In this document: positions 42,872 to 51,677 of the stretch, in pieces
Layout of the letters: each line of letters starts with the position of its first letter
Position numbering within the stretch: the stretch's first letter is position 1
From: Acidiphilium sp.
GTDB taxonomy: Bacteria > Pseudomonadota > Alphaproteobacteria > Acetobacterales > Acetobacteraceae
Length of the DNA: 64,000 nucleotides
Assembly: GCA_028688905.1 (NCBI GenBank)
Contig: JAQTXH010000002.1
Coordinates: 269,061 to 333,060, forward strand
Reading direction: 5' to 3'
Notes under the pieces: generated by a model
Seen by the model: only the letters and a program-made list of their open reading frames with translations
Told to the model about the DNA's origin: nothing
The model's database searches: none
Position numbers and translations under genes: made by a program

Positions 42872-44409
42872 GTGTCGTGATGTCCCGATCGTCTGGCCTT
42901 CACGTGCCACAGCGCTACCGCACCTCGCTCTCGATCCTGGCGGTCTCATTGCTGGTGATGCTGCTGGTGTTCCATGCTGAAATCACCGCGGCGGTGCAGG
43001 TCTGGGCGGTCTCGACCGCGTATAACCATTGTTTCCTGATCCTGCCGATCGCTGTCTGGCTCGCGTGGGACCGGCGGGGCCGGTTGCGCGGCCTGACCCC
43101 GGCACCGGATGCGCGCGCGATCATTCTGGCCGTCCCTTTCGCGGTGGTCTGGCTTGCCGCCGATCGGTTGGGCATCATGGAAGGCCGTCAACTGGCCGCG
43201 ATGGGCATGGTGCAGGCGCTGATTTTGGGCGTTTTGGGGGGAGTTGTGTATCGCGCGATGATGGCACCGTTGCTCTATCTGATTTTCCTGATCCCATTCG
43301 GCGGATTTCTGGTGCCGGCATTGCAACAATTCACCACCGATTTCGTCGATGTCGGACTCAACCTGCTCGGCATCGCCTATTATACACATGGCTATACCAT
43401 CGAAATTGCTCAGGGCGCGTTCCATATCGCTGAAGCCTGCGCCGGACTGCGGTTTCTGATTGCGGCGATTGCGTTCAGTGTGCTCTACGCGTTGCTGATT
43501 TTCCGTTCGACCACGCGGCGGCTGATTTTCATTGCCGTTGCGGTGACGGTGCCGGTGATCGCCAACGGATTTCGCGCTTTGGGGATTGTCTGGCTCGGGC
43601 ATGTGCTGGGGAGTGCCAAGGCGGGGGCGACCGACCACGTGCTGTATGGCTATATTTTCTTTTCGATCGTGCTGTTTATTTTGATCCTGCTCGGTTTGCC
43701 GTTCCGTCAGGATCATGTGCGCCCCGGCACCGGGGTTGCCTCCGTCGCGGGGGCGCCGGCCCCGGCTTTGGGGCGAAGCGTGCGACCGGCTGTGACGATT
43801 CCGGGAATTGCCGTGGTGGTGGTCGGGTTGGCGGCGATCGTCAGCGCGCAGGCGGCGGCGACGCGCATCGTGCTGCCCGCAGCCCCAGCCGGTTGCACGA
43901 TCCTGCCGGGCGATCAACATTTGCCGGCTGGTGGGCGGGTGATGCATCTGGCCTGCGCCGATCAGATCGAAGCGATCATTGCCATCTTCCCGCCCCGCAC
44001 CGACCCGAAACCACTGTTCGATGCGCGGCGCAAACTGAGTCTCGAAGATACCCGCGAGGCGTTTATCAACACCTTGCATGTCGCGGGGCATGTCGCGGGG
44101 CATGTCGTGGGGCATGTCTCGGGTGCTGAGCTGCCGGATTGGACGTTGGTGACCACCAAACATATGCGTCATACGACAGCGAGCGCGTTGTTCGTCGATG
44201 GGCACTGGACGAATGGGAATTTGCATACGCGGTTGCGACTGGCCTGGGCGGATATGTTCGGGCATCCAACACCGCCGATGGCGGTGGTGCTGGAGGTGGC
44301 AGCGGGGCAATCGGCTGGAAGAGCGAGGCTTGGTCACTTTATTCGCGGCGGGGTGATGAGCGTGCAGATCTTGCAGGCGCGGCAAGGGCGCACGGCGGTG
44401 AGGCGATAG
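42868..44409 (+). CDS. xrtA: Exosortase A fused to an EpsI domain
   Basis: A 513-residue protein. The N-terminal 280 residues form an eight-pass membrane protein with the exosortase catalytic residues: Cys191 (EACAGLRF), Arg236 (NGFRALG) and His257 (DHVLYGYIFF). XrtA cleaves PEP-CTERM tails, possibly coupling proteins to exopolysaccharide. A further membrane segment (about 315-335) leads to an EpsI/DUF3485 periplasmic domain. In that domain a 12-bp repeat gives HVAGHVAGHVVGHVSG (404-419), an insertion unlike normal relatives. It closes the core operon; the amidotransferase gene that often follows xrtA is missing. Confidence 0.93.
   Translation: MSVVMSRSSGLHVPQRYRTSLSILAVSLLVMLLVFHAEITAAVQVWAVSTAYNHCFLILPIAVWLAWDRRGRLRGLTPAPDARAIILAVPFAVVWLAADRLGIMEGRQLAAMGMVQALILGVLGGVVYRAMMAPLLYLIFLIPFGGFLVPALQQFTTDFVDVGLNLLGIAYYTHGYTIEIAQGAFHIAEACAGLRFLIAAIAFSVLYALLIFRSTTRRLIFIAVAVTVPVIANGFRALGIVWLGHVLGSAKAGATDHVLYGYIFFSIVLFILILLGLPFRQDHVRPGTGVASVAGAPAPALGRSVRPAVTIPGIAVVVVGLAAIVSAQAAATRIVLPAAPAGCTILPGDQHLPAGGRVMHLACADQIEAIIAIFPPRTDPKPLFDARRKLSLEDTREAFINTLHVAGHVAGHVVGHVSGAELPDWTLVTTKHMRHTTASALFVDGHWTNGNLHTRLRLAWADMFGHPTPPMAVVLEVAAGQSAGRARLGHFIRGGVMSVQILQARQGRTAVRR
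44077..44124 (+). repeat. 12-bp tandem repeat (four units) inside the EpsI domain of xrtA
   Basis: Units at 44077, 44089, 44101 and 44113 are CATGTCGCGGGG, CATGTCGCGGGG, CATGTCGTGGGG and CATGTCTCGGGT. Since each is 12 bases it adds HV(A/V/S)G without a frame change. Length variation between strains is likely. Confidence 0.9.
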
Positions 44410-44570
44410 TGCCGAAACTGGAAACAACCGAGGAATGGCACGATATTTTGGGCACTGGCCATTGGGGGGCTTTTGGCAAGCTTGGCGTGCCTATGGCCGC
44501 GCGAGGGCGGATCGCACAAGGCATCGTGGATGCGGGGTGGAGGATTTCATCAAGTCGATAGAGATTTATA

Positions 44571-45569
44571 ATGTCAAATAATAAAAAAATATCCGTCATT
44601 GTCCCAACATATAATCGCGGTTCATTAATTAAAGAAACAATAAGTAAAGTTATTGATCAGACCATACAACCTTTTGAAATTATTGTTATCAATGACGGGT
44701 CCTCTGACGATACTCTTGATGTTTTGTCTTGTTACGGCAATAAAATAATCATAAAAAACATTATGAACTCTGGAGATTTAGTCGCAAGAAATACGGGGCT
44801 TCTTGCTGCCTCAGGCGATTTGGTTGCGTTCTGTGACAGTGATGATCTGTGGCAACCAAATCATCTGAATTTAATGGCGCGGTTCTGGGACGAGCCTGAC
44901 GGACCAATCGCCGCTTATGCCGATTTTCAGGAGGTACGGGACGAGCGGTGGGGGGCGACAACGAAATTCAGCACGGCTCCCGCGCGGTATTGGGACGATC
45001 TGCGCCCAATCGGAACTGCGCATTTCCTGTTTGAGCGCCCAATCGTCAAAGATCTTATGCGATTCCAGCCGTTTTTTCCGTCCTGCATGGTGGTGGATCG
45101 GGCGCGGTTTCTGGCACTTGGCGGGTGGGACGAAGGGGTGAGCCGCATGGTTGGTTGCGATTTTGCGACCACATTGCGGCTTGCCGAGCATCCACCGATG
45201 GGGGTATTGCGCGAACCAACCGTGGGAATTCGCAAGCATGCCGGTAATTTTTCGGGAGATGTGCAGCGGATGAACCTGGGGGATGCGGATGTGTTGGAGT
45301 ACACGCTCGCCACCCGACCATCGCTGGCACCTTATGCCGTTGCGATGGGGCGGTCCATCGAGGCTCGACGGCTCGCCGCATTCGATACTGCATTCGCCAC
45401 CGGTGATTTCGCGGCGGTTCAGCGGATTGACCGGCTGTTGAACGCGGAAGCGTCGCTGTCGCGACGGGTGAAATCGCAGGTCGCGCGATTGCCGGTGCTG
45501 GTTCGGGCGGCCGCCTGGAGCGGGTTGACTTGGTTGAGCGGTCGGCGGGCTGACCGCACCCGATCATGA
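44571..45569 (+). CDS. Glycosyltransferase family 2, mosaic base composition
   Basis: A 332-residue GT-A enzyme. The N-terminus KKISVIVPTYNRGSLIKETI, the IIVINDGSSDDTLDVL donor loop and the DSDD motif (FCDSDDLWQ) show the family. The first about 70 codons (44571-44800) are strikingly AT-rich with A/T-ending codons (for example AATAATAAAAAAATATCC), and the rest is GC-rich like the host. A composite origin by recombination is suggested. The start has no strong ribosome-binding site. It overlaps the next gene by ATGA. The 160 bp between xrtA and this gene contain no gene that I can support. Confidence 0.88.
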   Translation: MSNNKKISVIVPTYNRGSLIKETISKVIDQTIQPFEIIVINDGSSDDTLDVLSCYGNKIIIKNIMNSGDLVARNTGLLAASGDLVAFCDSDDLWQPNHLNLMARFWDEPDGPIAAYADFQEVRDERWGATTKFSTAPARYWDDLRPIGTAHFLFERPIVKDLMRFQPFFPSCMVVDRARFLALGGWDEGVSRMVGCDFATTLRLAEHPPMGVLREPTVGIRKHAGNFSGDVQRMNLGDADVLEYTLATRPSLAPYAVAMGRSIEARRLAAFDTAFATGDFAAVQRIDRLLNAEASLSRRVKSQVARLPVLVRAAAWSGLTWLSGRRADRTRS

Positions 45570-46471
45570 TAAAAAAGACCACCGTCATCGTGCTGCATTA
45601 TCGTGGGGTTGAGGAGACGATTGGTTGTCTTCGTTCGGTTCTGCCGCAGTGCCATGCGACACTCGACGTCCTGCTGGTCGATAACGGATCAACGGATGGG
45701 GTCGCCGAAGCGCTCGCGGCGGAAGGCATTGTCGTGCCGCACTTGCGGCTGTCTGATAATCAGGGTTGGGCCGGCGGCAATAATGCGGGCATTCAATGGG
45801 CGCGGGATGGCGGAGCCGATGCGGTCTGCCTGCTGAACAACGACACGGTGGTGCCGCCGGGAACGTTCGACCATTTGGCCGATGTGGTGAGTCGGGTTGG
45901 CCCGTGCCTGTTGCATCCGGCGATTGATTTTGCGGATCCGGCTGAGGGTGCTCAACTCGATCCGGTGTTGTGGGGCGGCGCAATGCCGGTTGCCGGCTAT
46001 TCCAGTCTTTACGCGATGAATTATGCGTATGGTGCATGCTTGATGGTGCCGGTTGCGGTGTTCGATCGGATCGGGGTGTTTGATGAGCGGTTTTTTTTAC
46101 AACTGGAGGAGGCCGATTTGTATGAACGCGCGTTGCGCGCGGGTATATCGGCGTTTTGTGATGCCTCGGTGCGTATTGTTCACGCGGAATCCAGGACGTT
46201 CGGAGGACGCATAACGCCGAACAAAACATATTATATTGCGCGGAATAGCCTGTTGCTGGCAGAGAAAAATTATTTCAACGGTGAATTAGTCAGATTTGTG
46301 CTCAAGCGTGCGTACTGGCATGCGGCGGCAGTCGCGGCGATCGGGGATAAGCCGACTTTTGCGCAGACATTTCGCTGGCTGCTGTCACCGAATCTTCACG
46401 CTAGAGCGATTCGTGAGAGCATTCACGACTATGTGTTTCGCCGATTTGGTCCTCGCCGCCATAATAGCTAA
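45566..46471 (+). CDS. Glycosyltransferase family 2 (rhamnosyltransferase WbbL-like)
   Basis: A 301-residue GT-A enzyme. TTVIVLHYRGVEETIGCLRSV, LLVDNGSTDGVAEAL, LSDNQGWAGGNNAGIQWA and ACLLNNDTV-type (CLLNNDTVVPPG) segments are the WbbL/rhamnosyltransferase pattern, and the C-terminal DERFFLQLEEADLYERAL has the catalytic acidic pair. The last about 80 codons are AT-richer. It is the last gene of the plus-strand operon and would add a branch or terminal sugar. Confidence 0.9.
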   Translation: MIKKTTVIVLHYRGVEETIGCLRSVLPQCHATLDVLLVDNGSTDGVAEALAAEGIVVPHLRLSDNQGWAGGNNAGIQWARDGGADAVCLLNNDTVVPPGTFDHLADVVSRVGPCLLHPAIDFADPAEGAQLDPVLWGGAMPVAGYSSLYAMNYAYGACLMVPVAVFDRIGVFDERFFLQLEEADLYERALRAGISAFCDASVRIVHAESRTFGGRITPNKTYYIARNSLLLAEKNYFNGELVRFVLKRAYWHAAAVAAIGDKPTFAQTFRWLLSPNLHARAIRESIHDYVFRRFGPRRHNS

Positions 46472-46844
46472 ATATTCAGCAAATTGTTACAACTTAGATT
46501 ATTGGCGGCCCTGCATTGAAGTAGGAATATTGTCCGATTTTATCACGGTGCGGCTCTCGGGCAATGAGCTATACATCGGACCAAAAATAATTGTTGATTC
46601 AAGAAACTATTCCTTAAGAGTTGTACATTGATAATCCCGACAGAGACAAAAAGGTCTCCTTGTTTTAACGAGGATTGAACCCTTTGTGATGTTTGTCTCG
46701 TATCCAGATAAATCTTAGATTGCAAATTATAGACAGTCTCGCTTAATATCCGCTCAAGCGCAATTTTAAAATTGCCGCTAAGCAACTGGGGGTTGCTTTC
46801 GTCGTGTTAAACAGATTTTGCGCCCCTCAACCTTGGGAGCTTTC
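46472..46844. promoter_or_regulatory. 373-bp AT-rich gap upstream of the giant repeat protein
   Basis: There is no coding frame of normal composition. Visible structures are a perfect 16-bp palindrome GCAATTTTAAAATTGC (46760-46775) and an inverted repeat AAGCAAC...GTTGCTT (46780-46798). They end 46 bp before the next start and could be operator or attenuator sites. The promoter of the 46845 gene should lie here. Confidence 0.55.
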
Positions 46845-49800
46845 ATGCCAACCGCACTTACGCCAACCGGCTTCACAGCCGCCACCGTTGCGCCTCAAAC
46901 TGACGCCGTGGGGCAGGTTGTTGGGATCAACCTGCAAAACACGTCGAGCACGGCGCTGGCCGTGCAACCGATATCGTTCGGCGAGACGTTTTTGGCAGGG
47001 GCGGTTCAGGCCACCGATCAACTGACCGCCACAATCGGCGGGCAGACCTATGCCGTACAGATGGATGTGAAAACGACCAACCCAGATGGCTCGGTCGCCA
47101 TGGCGGTGATGACGATCGATGCGCCACCATTGGCGGCGAATTCGACGACAGGGGTGATGCTATCGGTGGGCGGCACGCCGAATGCAGGGATTTCTGGCAC
47201 GACGGCCGATTTGACGAGCGCGTTGCGGAATTACAGCCTGAGCGCGACGATTGATGTCACCGCCAACGCGGGCGGTACCATCGGGGTTCAGACGATCAAC
47301 ATCGCCGACGCGGTGACGGCGGCATTGCAGGCCGGCACCGCGACGATGTGGTTGAATGGTTCGCTCGCACAGGAAGCCATTGTGAGCATACCGGTATCGG
47401 GGTCGTTGCGGATCGAGGCAGATGTGACGGCCTATGCCAATGGCACGATCTCGGCGGATTTGCAGTTCAATAACGACGTGGCGATGCAGGCGGCGGGCGG
47501 TACTCTTACCTATTCCACCACAATTACCCAAAACGGCATCACGGTCGCCTCGCAGCCCAGCCTGACGCAATATCAGTACCAGGACTGGAGCACGAAAGTC
47601 GGCACTGTGCCGACGTCAGGGGGGGTAAACGTTCAGGAAAATATTCCTTATCTCGAGGCGATGGGCGCGGTGCAAAACTACGACACGCAGTACGGTGTGG
47701 CGAGCAGTAGCATTGCGAGCGAGGCCGCTGCGGTTGCGGCGCCGGGCTGGAATGCTCCACTGGGAACCGATGGCATCACGCAATATATGCCCGAAACCGG
47801 CGGGCGCGGCGACATTGGGCCGACAACGACGGCTAACGCGACGTGGCTGATCACTCAGAATGCAACGGCTGCGCAATATGCTCTTGGTCAGGCACAGGAA
47901 GCCGGTTCGGTGCCGTGGCATTTCTATGACCCGACCAGCGGCGGTTCGTTTCTGACTCCGGGCACGCCGGGTGAGGTGAATGTCTGGACCGATCCAAGGG
48001 GAAACCCAGGCTTAACCCAGCAGGTGAGCGGACAAAGCGGGTGGACCACCGATCAAGCACATATGCCTGATTTATCCTATGATGCCTATTTGCAAACCGG
48101 CAATGTACAATTTCTGGAACAATTGAATGCTCAGGCATCGTTTGCTGAAGCCAACCAGTGGAACCCAACACGGCAAGTTACTACCCCCAAGGGAGTGACA
48201 TATACTGATATCGTGGTTAACCAACAGCAGGTTCGGGGTGCAGCTTGGAGCTTGCGGGCAATACAAGAGGCAGCAAATGCCAACCCGACAGGCTCGGCTG
48301 ACTATATGTATTTTACTCGAGCTACTAACGATAATTACGTGTACCTTGTTTCGATGATCCCTACTTGGACCCAGCAAGAGGGGCAGGCTTATGGTTATTT
48401 GATGGGGGCTTATGGCGGTCCCGGGGCCATGCCACCGTGGCAGCAGGATTATTTGGCCAGTACAATTATTCAGGGCGCGGAAATGGGGAATAAAAACGCG
48501 CTGACTTTTCTAAAATGGGAAACAAATTTTCTCGTCGGACGTTTTTTTGCCGCGAACCAGGGCTTTAGTCCCAAAGATGGAATAGCCTATAACCTTCAAT
48601 ATTATAATGCGGCCGATTCGAATAGCCAGGGACCGAATTCACCAACCGCAATTTACACCAGCTGGGCGCAGATTGAACAGGCCACGGAGGCTGCCGGCGG
48701 GTCGAACATTGCGGGTTCAGGCGTTGGTTCTGGGTGGGGGCAGAGTAATGGGGATTATGGTGCCCTTGCGCTTCAGACATTAGCAGGAATTATTACCGTT
48801 GGCTCGGCGAATCCAACTGTTATGGATAGCACACAATATCAGGCGATGCAGGCATTCGGCTGGTTATTGGCCAGCGGTGCCCCGTATGTTTTACCCAGCA
48901 GCACGGCAACGACAACCGCACAGTTTTTGATCGATCCGAGACTTGCCAATGGCCAGTTGCTGTCGTTCGGGAATGTAATTATTTCGGTCGATACGACGCC
49001 GACACTTCTGACCCCGATCGATCCGACACAAAACACACTCCTTTATGCCGGTGCCGGGACCGACACTTTGGTGGGTGGAACGGGGATCAATCTGTTGTTT
49101 GGCGGGTCTGGCACCGATACGATTATTGGGGGGCCGAACGGTAATGATATTTTTGCCGGATCGGGTGACGAAACGATTATTGCTGGTGGTGGAGCCAATT
49201 TCATCCAGGCCAGCAGCACCGATTCACTGACGGCCGGCACTGGAAGCGATCTGTTCGTGATCAACCAGCAGGCAAGCGGCGCGGTGACAATATCCGGGTT
49301 TAATCCATCGCTCGATCGACTCGACTTGGTGGACGGCAGTGGTGCGCCATTGTCGATCAGCATGATTGCCAGCATCATCGGCGGCATACAGTCGGTTGTC
49401 GGCGGATTGGTGCTCCATGTTTCGACGACCGAATTGCTGACTGTCGAGGTCACCAGTTCAGCAAGTATCAGTGGTGCGTGGTTTCAAGAACAGGCGCAAG
49501 CGTTGACGACGACGCCCGGTACGGGCGGCACAAGTACGGGAAGTAGCGGAGGCAGTGTCGGCGCGCCACCAACAACGACGGTTGCGGGAGGGGCTTCCGT
49601 TACCGGAGAGGCAACGATCAGCGGCGGAAGCCAACAGACCAACGTAATCGCGGGGGCGGGGACCTCGACCGTTCAGGTTGGCAGCGTAGGTTTTGATTCG
49701 ATCTCCGGTGGTGCAGGGCCAACAACAGTGTTCGGTGGCGGTGCCGCATTTGAATTTCAGGCTAACAGCGGTGCTGTTCTGATCGATCAACGCAACACCT

Positions 49801-50867
49801 CCAGCAACGCTGAGATTATCTCTGGATCTGGTGACATGACTATCAATTCAGGTGCTGGATTTGACTATATAGATATTGCAAATACTAATAACAACAGTTC
49901 GGTTGTGATCAGTGGCTATTCGTTTGCACGCAACCCAATCAATTATACGGGGTTTTTGAATAATGATCACCTTCGCTCGGCGTCGTTCAACGCCAGCGGT
50001 GGCACAATTACGCTGGTTGACGGCCAAACGGTCCAGCTGAACTACGCCGATCCTGCCGCGAACGTTTCGTCCGGGACAGCGACGGTGGCTGCTCAATCGG
50101 GCGCAGGATCGCTGCCACAAATCGTCACGCTCAATCAAGCTGGCCAGAATTTTGTGGGTGGCGCGACGCCCGTGATCCTGTCTGACCAGAGCGGTGGCAA
50201 CACGATCACGGGTGGTAGCGGCGGGATATCTATGACTGATCAGGCCGGGCATGACCTGATTTCGACCGCGGCAAATGTCTCGAACACGCTTGATCTCGTT
50301 GGTGCGGATACGGTTATGAGCACCGGCAGAGATGCGATCACCATGTCCGGCGGGGGTGTCGTCAGCGCGGGGGGTGGGCAGTTGACATTTGTCGGCGGGA
50401 CTCAAGCGAGTACGATTTTTGGGGGTGCCGGCGCGGTGAACGCAACCAGCGGTTCGGGAGGCATACATATTACCGGCGGTGCAGGCGCGATCACGCTTGT
50501 TGAAGGTACTGGTGCTGACTTGGTATCTGCGGGCGCGGGGAACATGACGCTGAGTGGCGGAAGCGGTACTTTGACGTTTGTTACGGGGGTAGGCAATGCA
50601 TTGATTAATCAAGTATCGGGGAATGCCAAGATCACGTCTGGTGCAGGAAATGTCACGATCAATGAGGGTACCGGTTTTGATTATTTCAATTTTAATAGTG
50701 TTGCCGGAAGCGGGTCGATAACCATTAACGACTTCAAAGCAGAAAGAACCAATTTTAGTTATGCAAATGTCAACATACAATCCTATTCGTTTGGAAAAAC
50801 ATCTGACCAATTGATGCTCACGGATGGCACTAAAATTACAATGAATATTGGGTCTCCAACGATATAA
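46845..50867 (+). CDS. Large secreted protein: RIFT-barrel/hydrolase-like module plus RTX and beta-repeat region
   Basis: A 1340-residue protein with no Sec signal. Residues 1-250 are beta-rich; 250-680 are an alpha-rich region (QEQ-type QVRGAAWSLRAIQEAA, WEQDY-like MPPWQQDYLASTIIQGAEMG) resembling (alpha/alpha)n hydrolase or lyase folds. From about 730 glycine-aspartate nonapeptide-like repeats appear (AGAGTDTLVGGTGINLLFGG, GGSGTDTIIGGPNGNDIF), the calcium-binding RTX pattern used by type I secretion. Residues 900-1340 contain Thr/Gly-rich beta repeats with VISGGAGTT-like turns. The likely route is type I export, but no ABC exporter is nearby. ATG 46845 has GGGAG five bases upstream. It sits between the exopolysaccharide and flagellar genes and may act on or anchor the polysaccharide; that is inference. 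Confidence 0.7.
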   Translation: MPTALTPTGFTAATVAPQTDAVGQVVGINLQNTSSTALAVQPISFGETFLAGAVQATDQLTATIGGQTYAVQMDVKTTNPDGSVAMAVMTIDAPPLAANSTTGVMLSVGGTPNAGISGTTADLTSALRNYSLSATIDVTANAGGTIGVQTINIADAVTAALQAGTATMWLNGSLAQEAIVSIPVSGSLRIEADVTAYANGTISADLQFNNDVAMQAAGGTLTYSTTITQNGITVASQPSLTQYQYQDWSTKVGTVPTSGGVNVQENIPYLEAMGAVQNYDTQYGVASSSIASEAAAVAAPGWNAPLGTDGITQYMPETGGRGDIGPTTTANATWLITQNATAAQYALGQAQEAGSVPWHFYDPTSGGSFLTPGTPGEVNVWTDPRGNPGLTQQVSGQSGWTTDQAHMPDLSYDAYLQTGNVQFLEQLNAQASFAEANQWNPTRQVTTPKGVTYTDIVVNQQQVRGAAWSLRAIQEAANANPTGSADYMYFTRATNDNYVYLVSMIPTWTQQEGQAYGYLMGAYGGPGAMPPWQQDYLASTIIQGAEMGNKNALTFLKWETNFLVGRFFAANQGFSPKDGIAYNLQYYNAADSNSQGPNSPTAIYTSWAQIEQATEAAGGSNIAGSGVGSGWGQSNGDYGALALQTLAGIITVGSANPTVMDSTQYQAMQAFGWLLASGAPYVLPSSTATTTAQFLIDPRLANGQLLSFGNVIISVDTTPTLLTPIDPTQNTLLYAGAGTDTLVGGTGINLLFGGSGTDTIIGGPNGNDIFAGSGDETIIAGGGANFIQASSTDSLTAGTGSDLFVINQQASGAVTISGFNPSLDRLDLVDGSGAPLSISMIASIIGGIQSVVGGLVLHVSTTELLTVEVTSSASISGAWFQEQAQALTTTPGTGGTSTGSSGGSVGAPPTTTVAGGASVTGEATISGGSQQTNVIAGAGTSTVQVGSVGFDSISGGAGPTTVFGGGAAFEFQANSGAVLIDQRNTSSNAEIISGSGDMTINSGAGFDYIDIANTNNNSSVVISGYSFARNPINYTGFLNNDHLRSASFNASGGTITLVDGQTVQLNYADPAANVSSGTATVAAQSGAGSLPQIVTLNQAGQNFVGGATPVILSDQSGGNTITGGSGGISMTDQAGHDLISTAANVSNTLDLVGADTVMSTGRDAITMSGGGVVSAGGGQLTFVGGTQASTIFGGAGAVNATSGSGGIHITGGAGAITLVEGTGADLVSAGAGNMTLSGGSGTLTFVTGVGNALINQVSGNAKITSGAGNVTINEGTGFDYFNFNSVAGSGSITINDFKAERTNFSYANVNIQSYSFGKTSDQLMLTDGTKITMNIGSPTI

Positions 50868-50903
50868 TGCCGGCGCATTCATCAATTTGTCGCCCATAGT
50901 GGA

Positions 50904-51677
50904 TCAGAATGGGACCAGATCGTCAAGAATCTGCTGACCAACGCGAGGTGATTGTTGCCCACTGACCAGACCACGTCCTCCATACGATATCCGGGCCTCG
51001 GCCAGCTGATCGGCCTGGATCGTGTTGTTGCTTGCAATATCCTGGGGGCGACATATTCCTGATACGGTCAGCACGCGCAACTCGTCATTCACACGCATTT
51101 CTTGGCGCGCGACGACGACGAAGTTGCCATCTGGCAGGACTTGTGTAATTTCGCCGGCGAGCGATAAAGCGACGCTTTCGTTGCGTTGGATTTGGCCTGT
51201 GCCGGTCGAGTTGCCGGCACCGGATACTGAAACTAGGCTTGACGGACTGACGCCCTTACCGAGTACGCGAGGGATAACGCTCTCAAGTCCGAATAAATTG
51301 GGAACACCAAGCGATTCTGAACTTGTACGGCCTAATGTTGTCTGGTCTTTCAAGGTCGCGTCGTCATTGATGTTGACTGTGATTGTTATGATGTCACCGA
51401 CGCGTGATGCGCGTTGATCTTTGAAAAAAGCCCGAGCTCCACGCCGCCAAAGGCTATCAGGTGCCGTGGGCGCGTCATGTAACGGTGGCATGGGCATACT
51501 TACAGGCCGCCACGTCGCTGCCTGGGTGGGGTTGGTAATTGGAGTCATAGGCGGTGCGTGGCCAACATAGGAAAGATTGGAGAATATGCCGCATCCGCCA
51601 AGCGATGACACGAGCAGTGTGACGCCGATCGGGTTGATGCCACGAAAAATTTTTGTGGCCAAGCTTTGGCAGATCAT
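50904..51677 (-). CDS. flgH: Flagellar L-ring protein FlgH
   Basis: A 257-residue lipoprotein forming the outer-membrane bushing of the flagellum. The lipobox is LGGC (about 26-29). Family segments include SLWRRGARAFFKDQRASRVG, DIITITVNINDDATL and the C-terminal VLTVSGICRPQDIASNNT and ISYGGRG. The start overlaps the flgA stop (ATGA). FlgI, which usually accompanies FlgH, is not in the window. Confidence 0.95.
   Translation of the reverse strand: MICQSLATKIFRGINPIGVTLLVSSLGGCGIFSNLSYVGHAPPMTPITNPTQAATWRPVSMPMPPLHDAPTAPDSLWRRGARAFFKDQRASRVGDIITITVNINDDATLKDQTTLGRTSSESLGVPNLFGLESVIPRVLGKGVSPSSLVSVSGAGNSTGTGQIQRNESVALSLAGEITQVLPDGNFVVVARQEMRVNDELRVLTVSGICRPQDIASNNTIQADQLAEARISYGGRGLVSGQQSPRVGQQILDDLVPF

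Noticed and set aside
44139-44561. 140-residue frame across the xrtA end and the following gap
   Set aside because: Its first part is a shadow of xrtA, and the remaining 50 residues match nothing that I recognise and have no start signals.
46296-46631. 111-residue open frame spanning the end of the last GT2 gene
   Set aside because: It overlaps the GT2 coding end in another frame, has no start signal and shifts into AT-rich non-coding DNA.
46845-50867. The giant protein as the PEP-CTERM substrate of XrtA
   Set aside because: The C-terminus ends in a beta-repeat without PEP motif, hydrophobic helix or basic tail.
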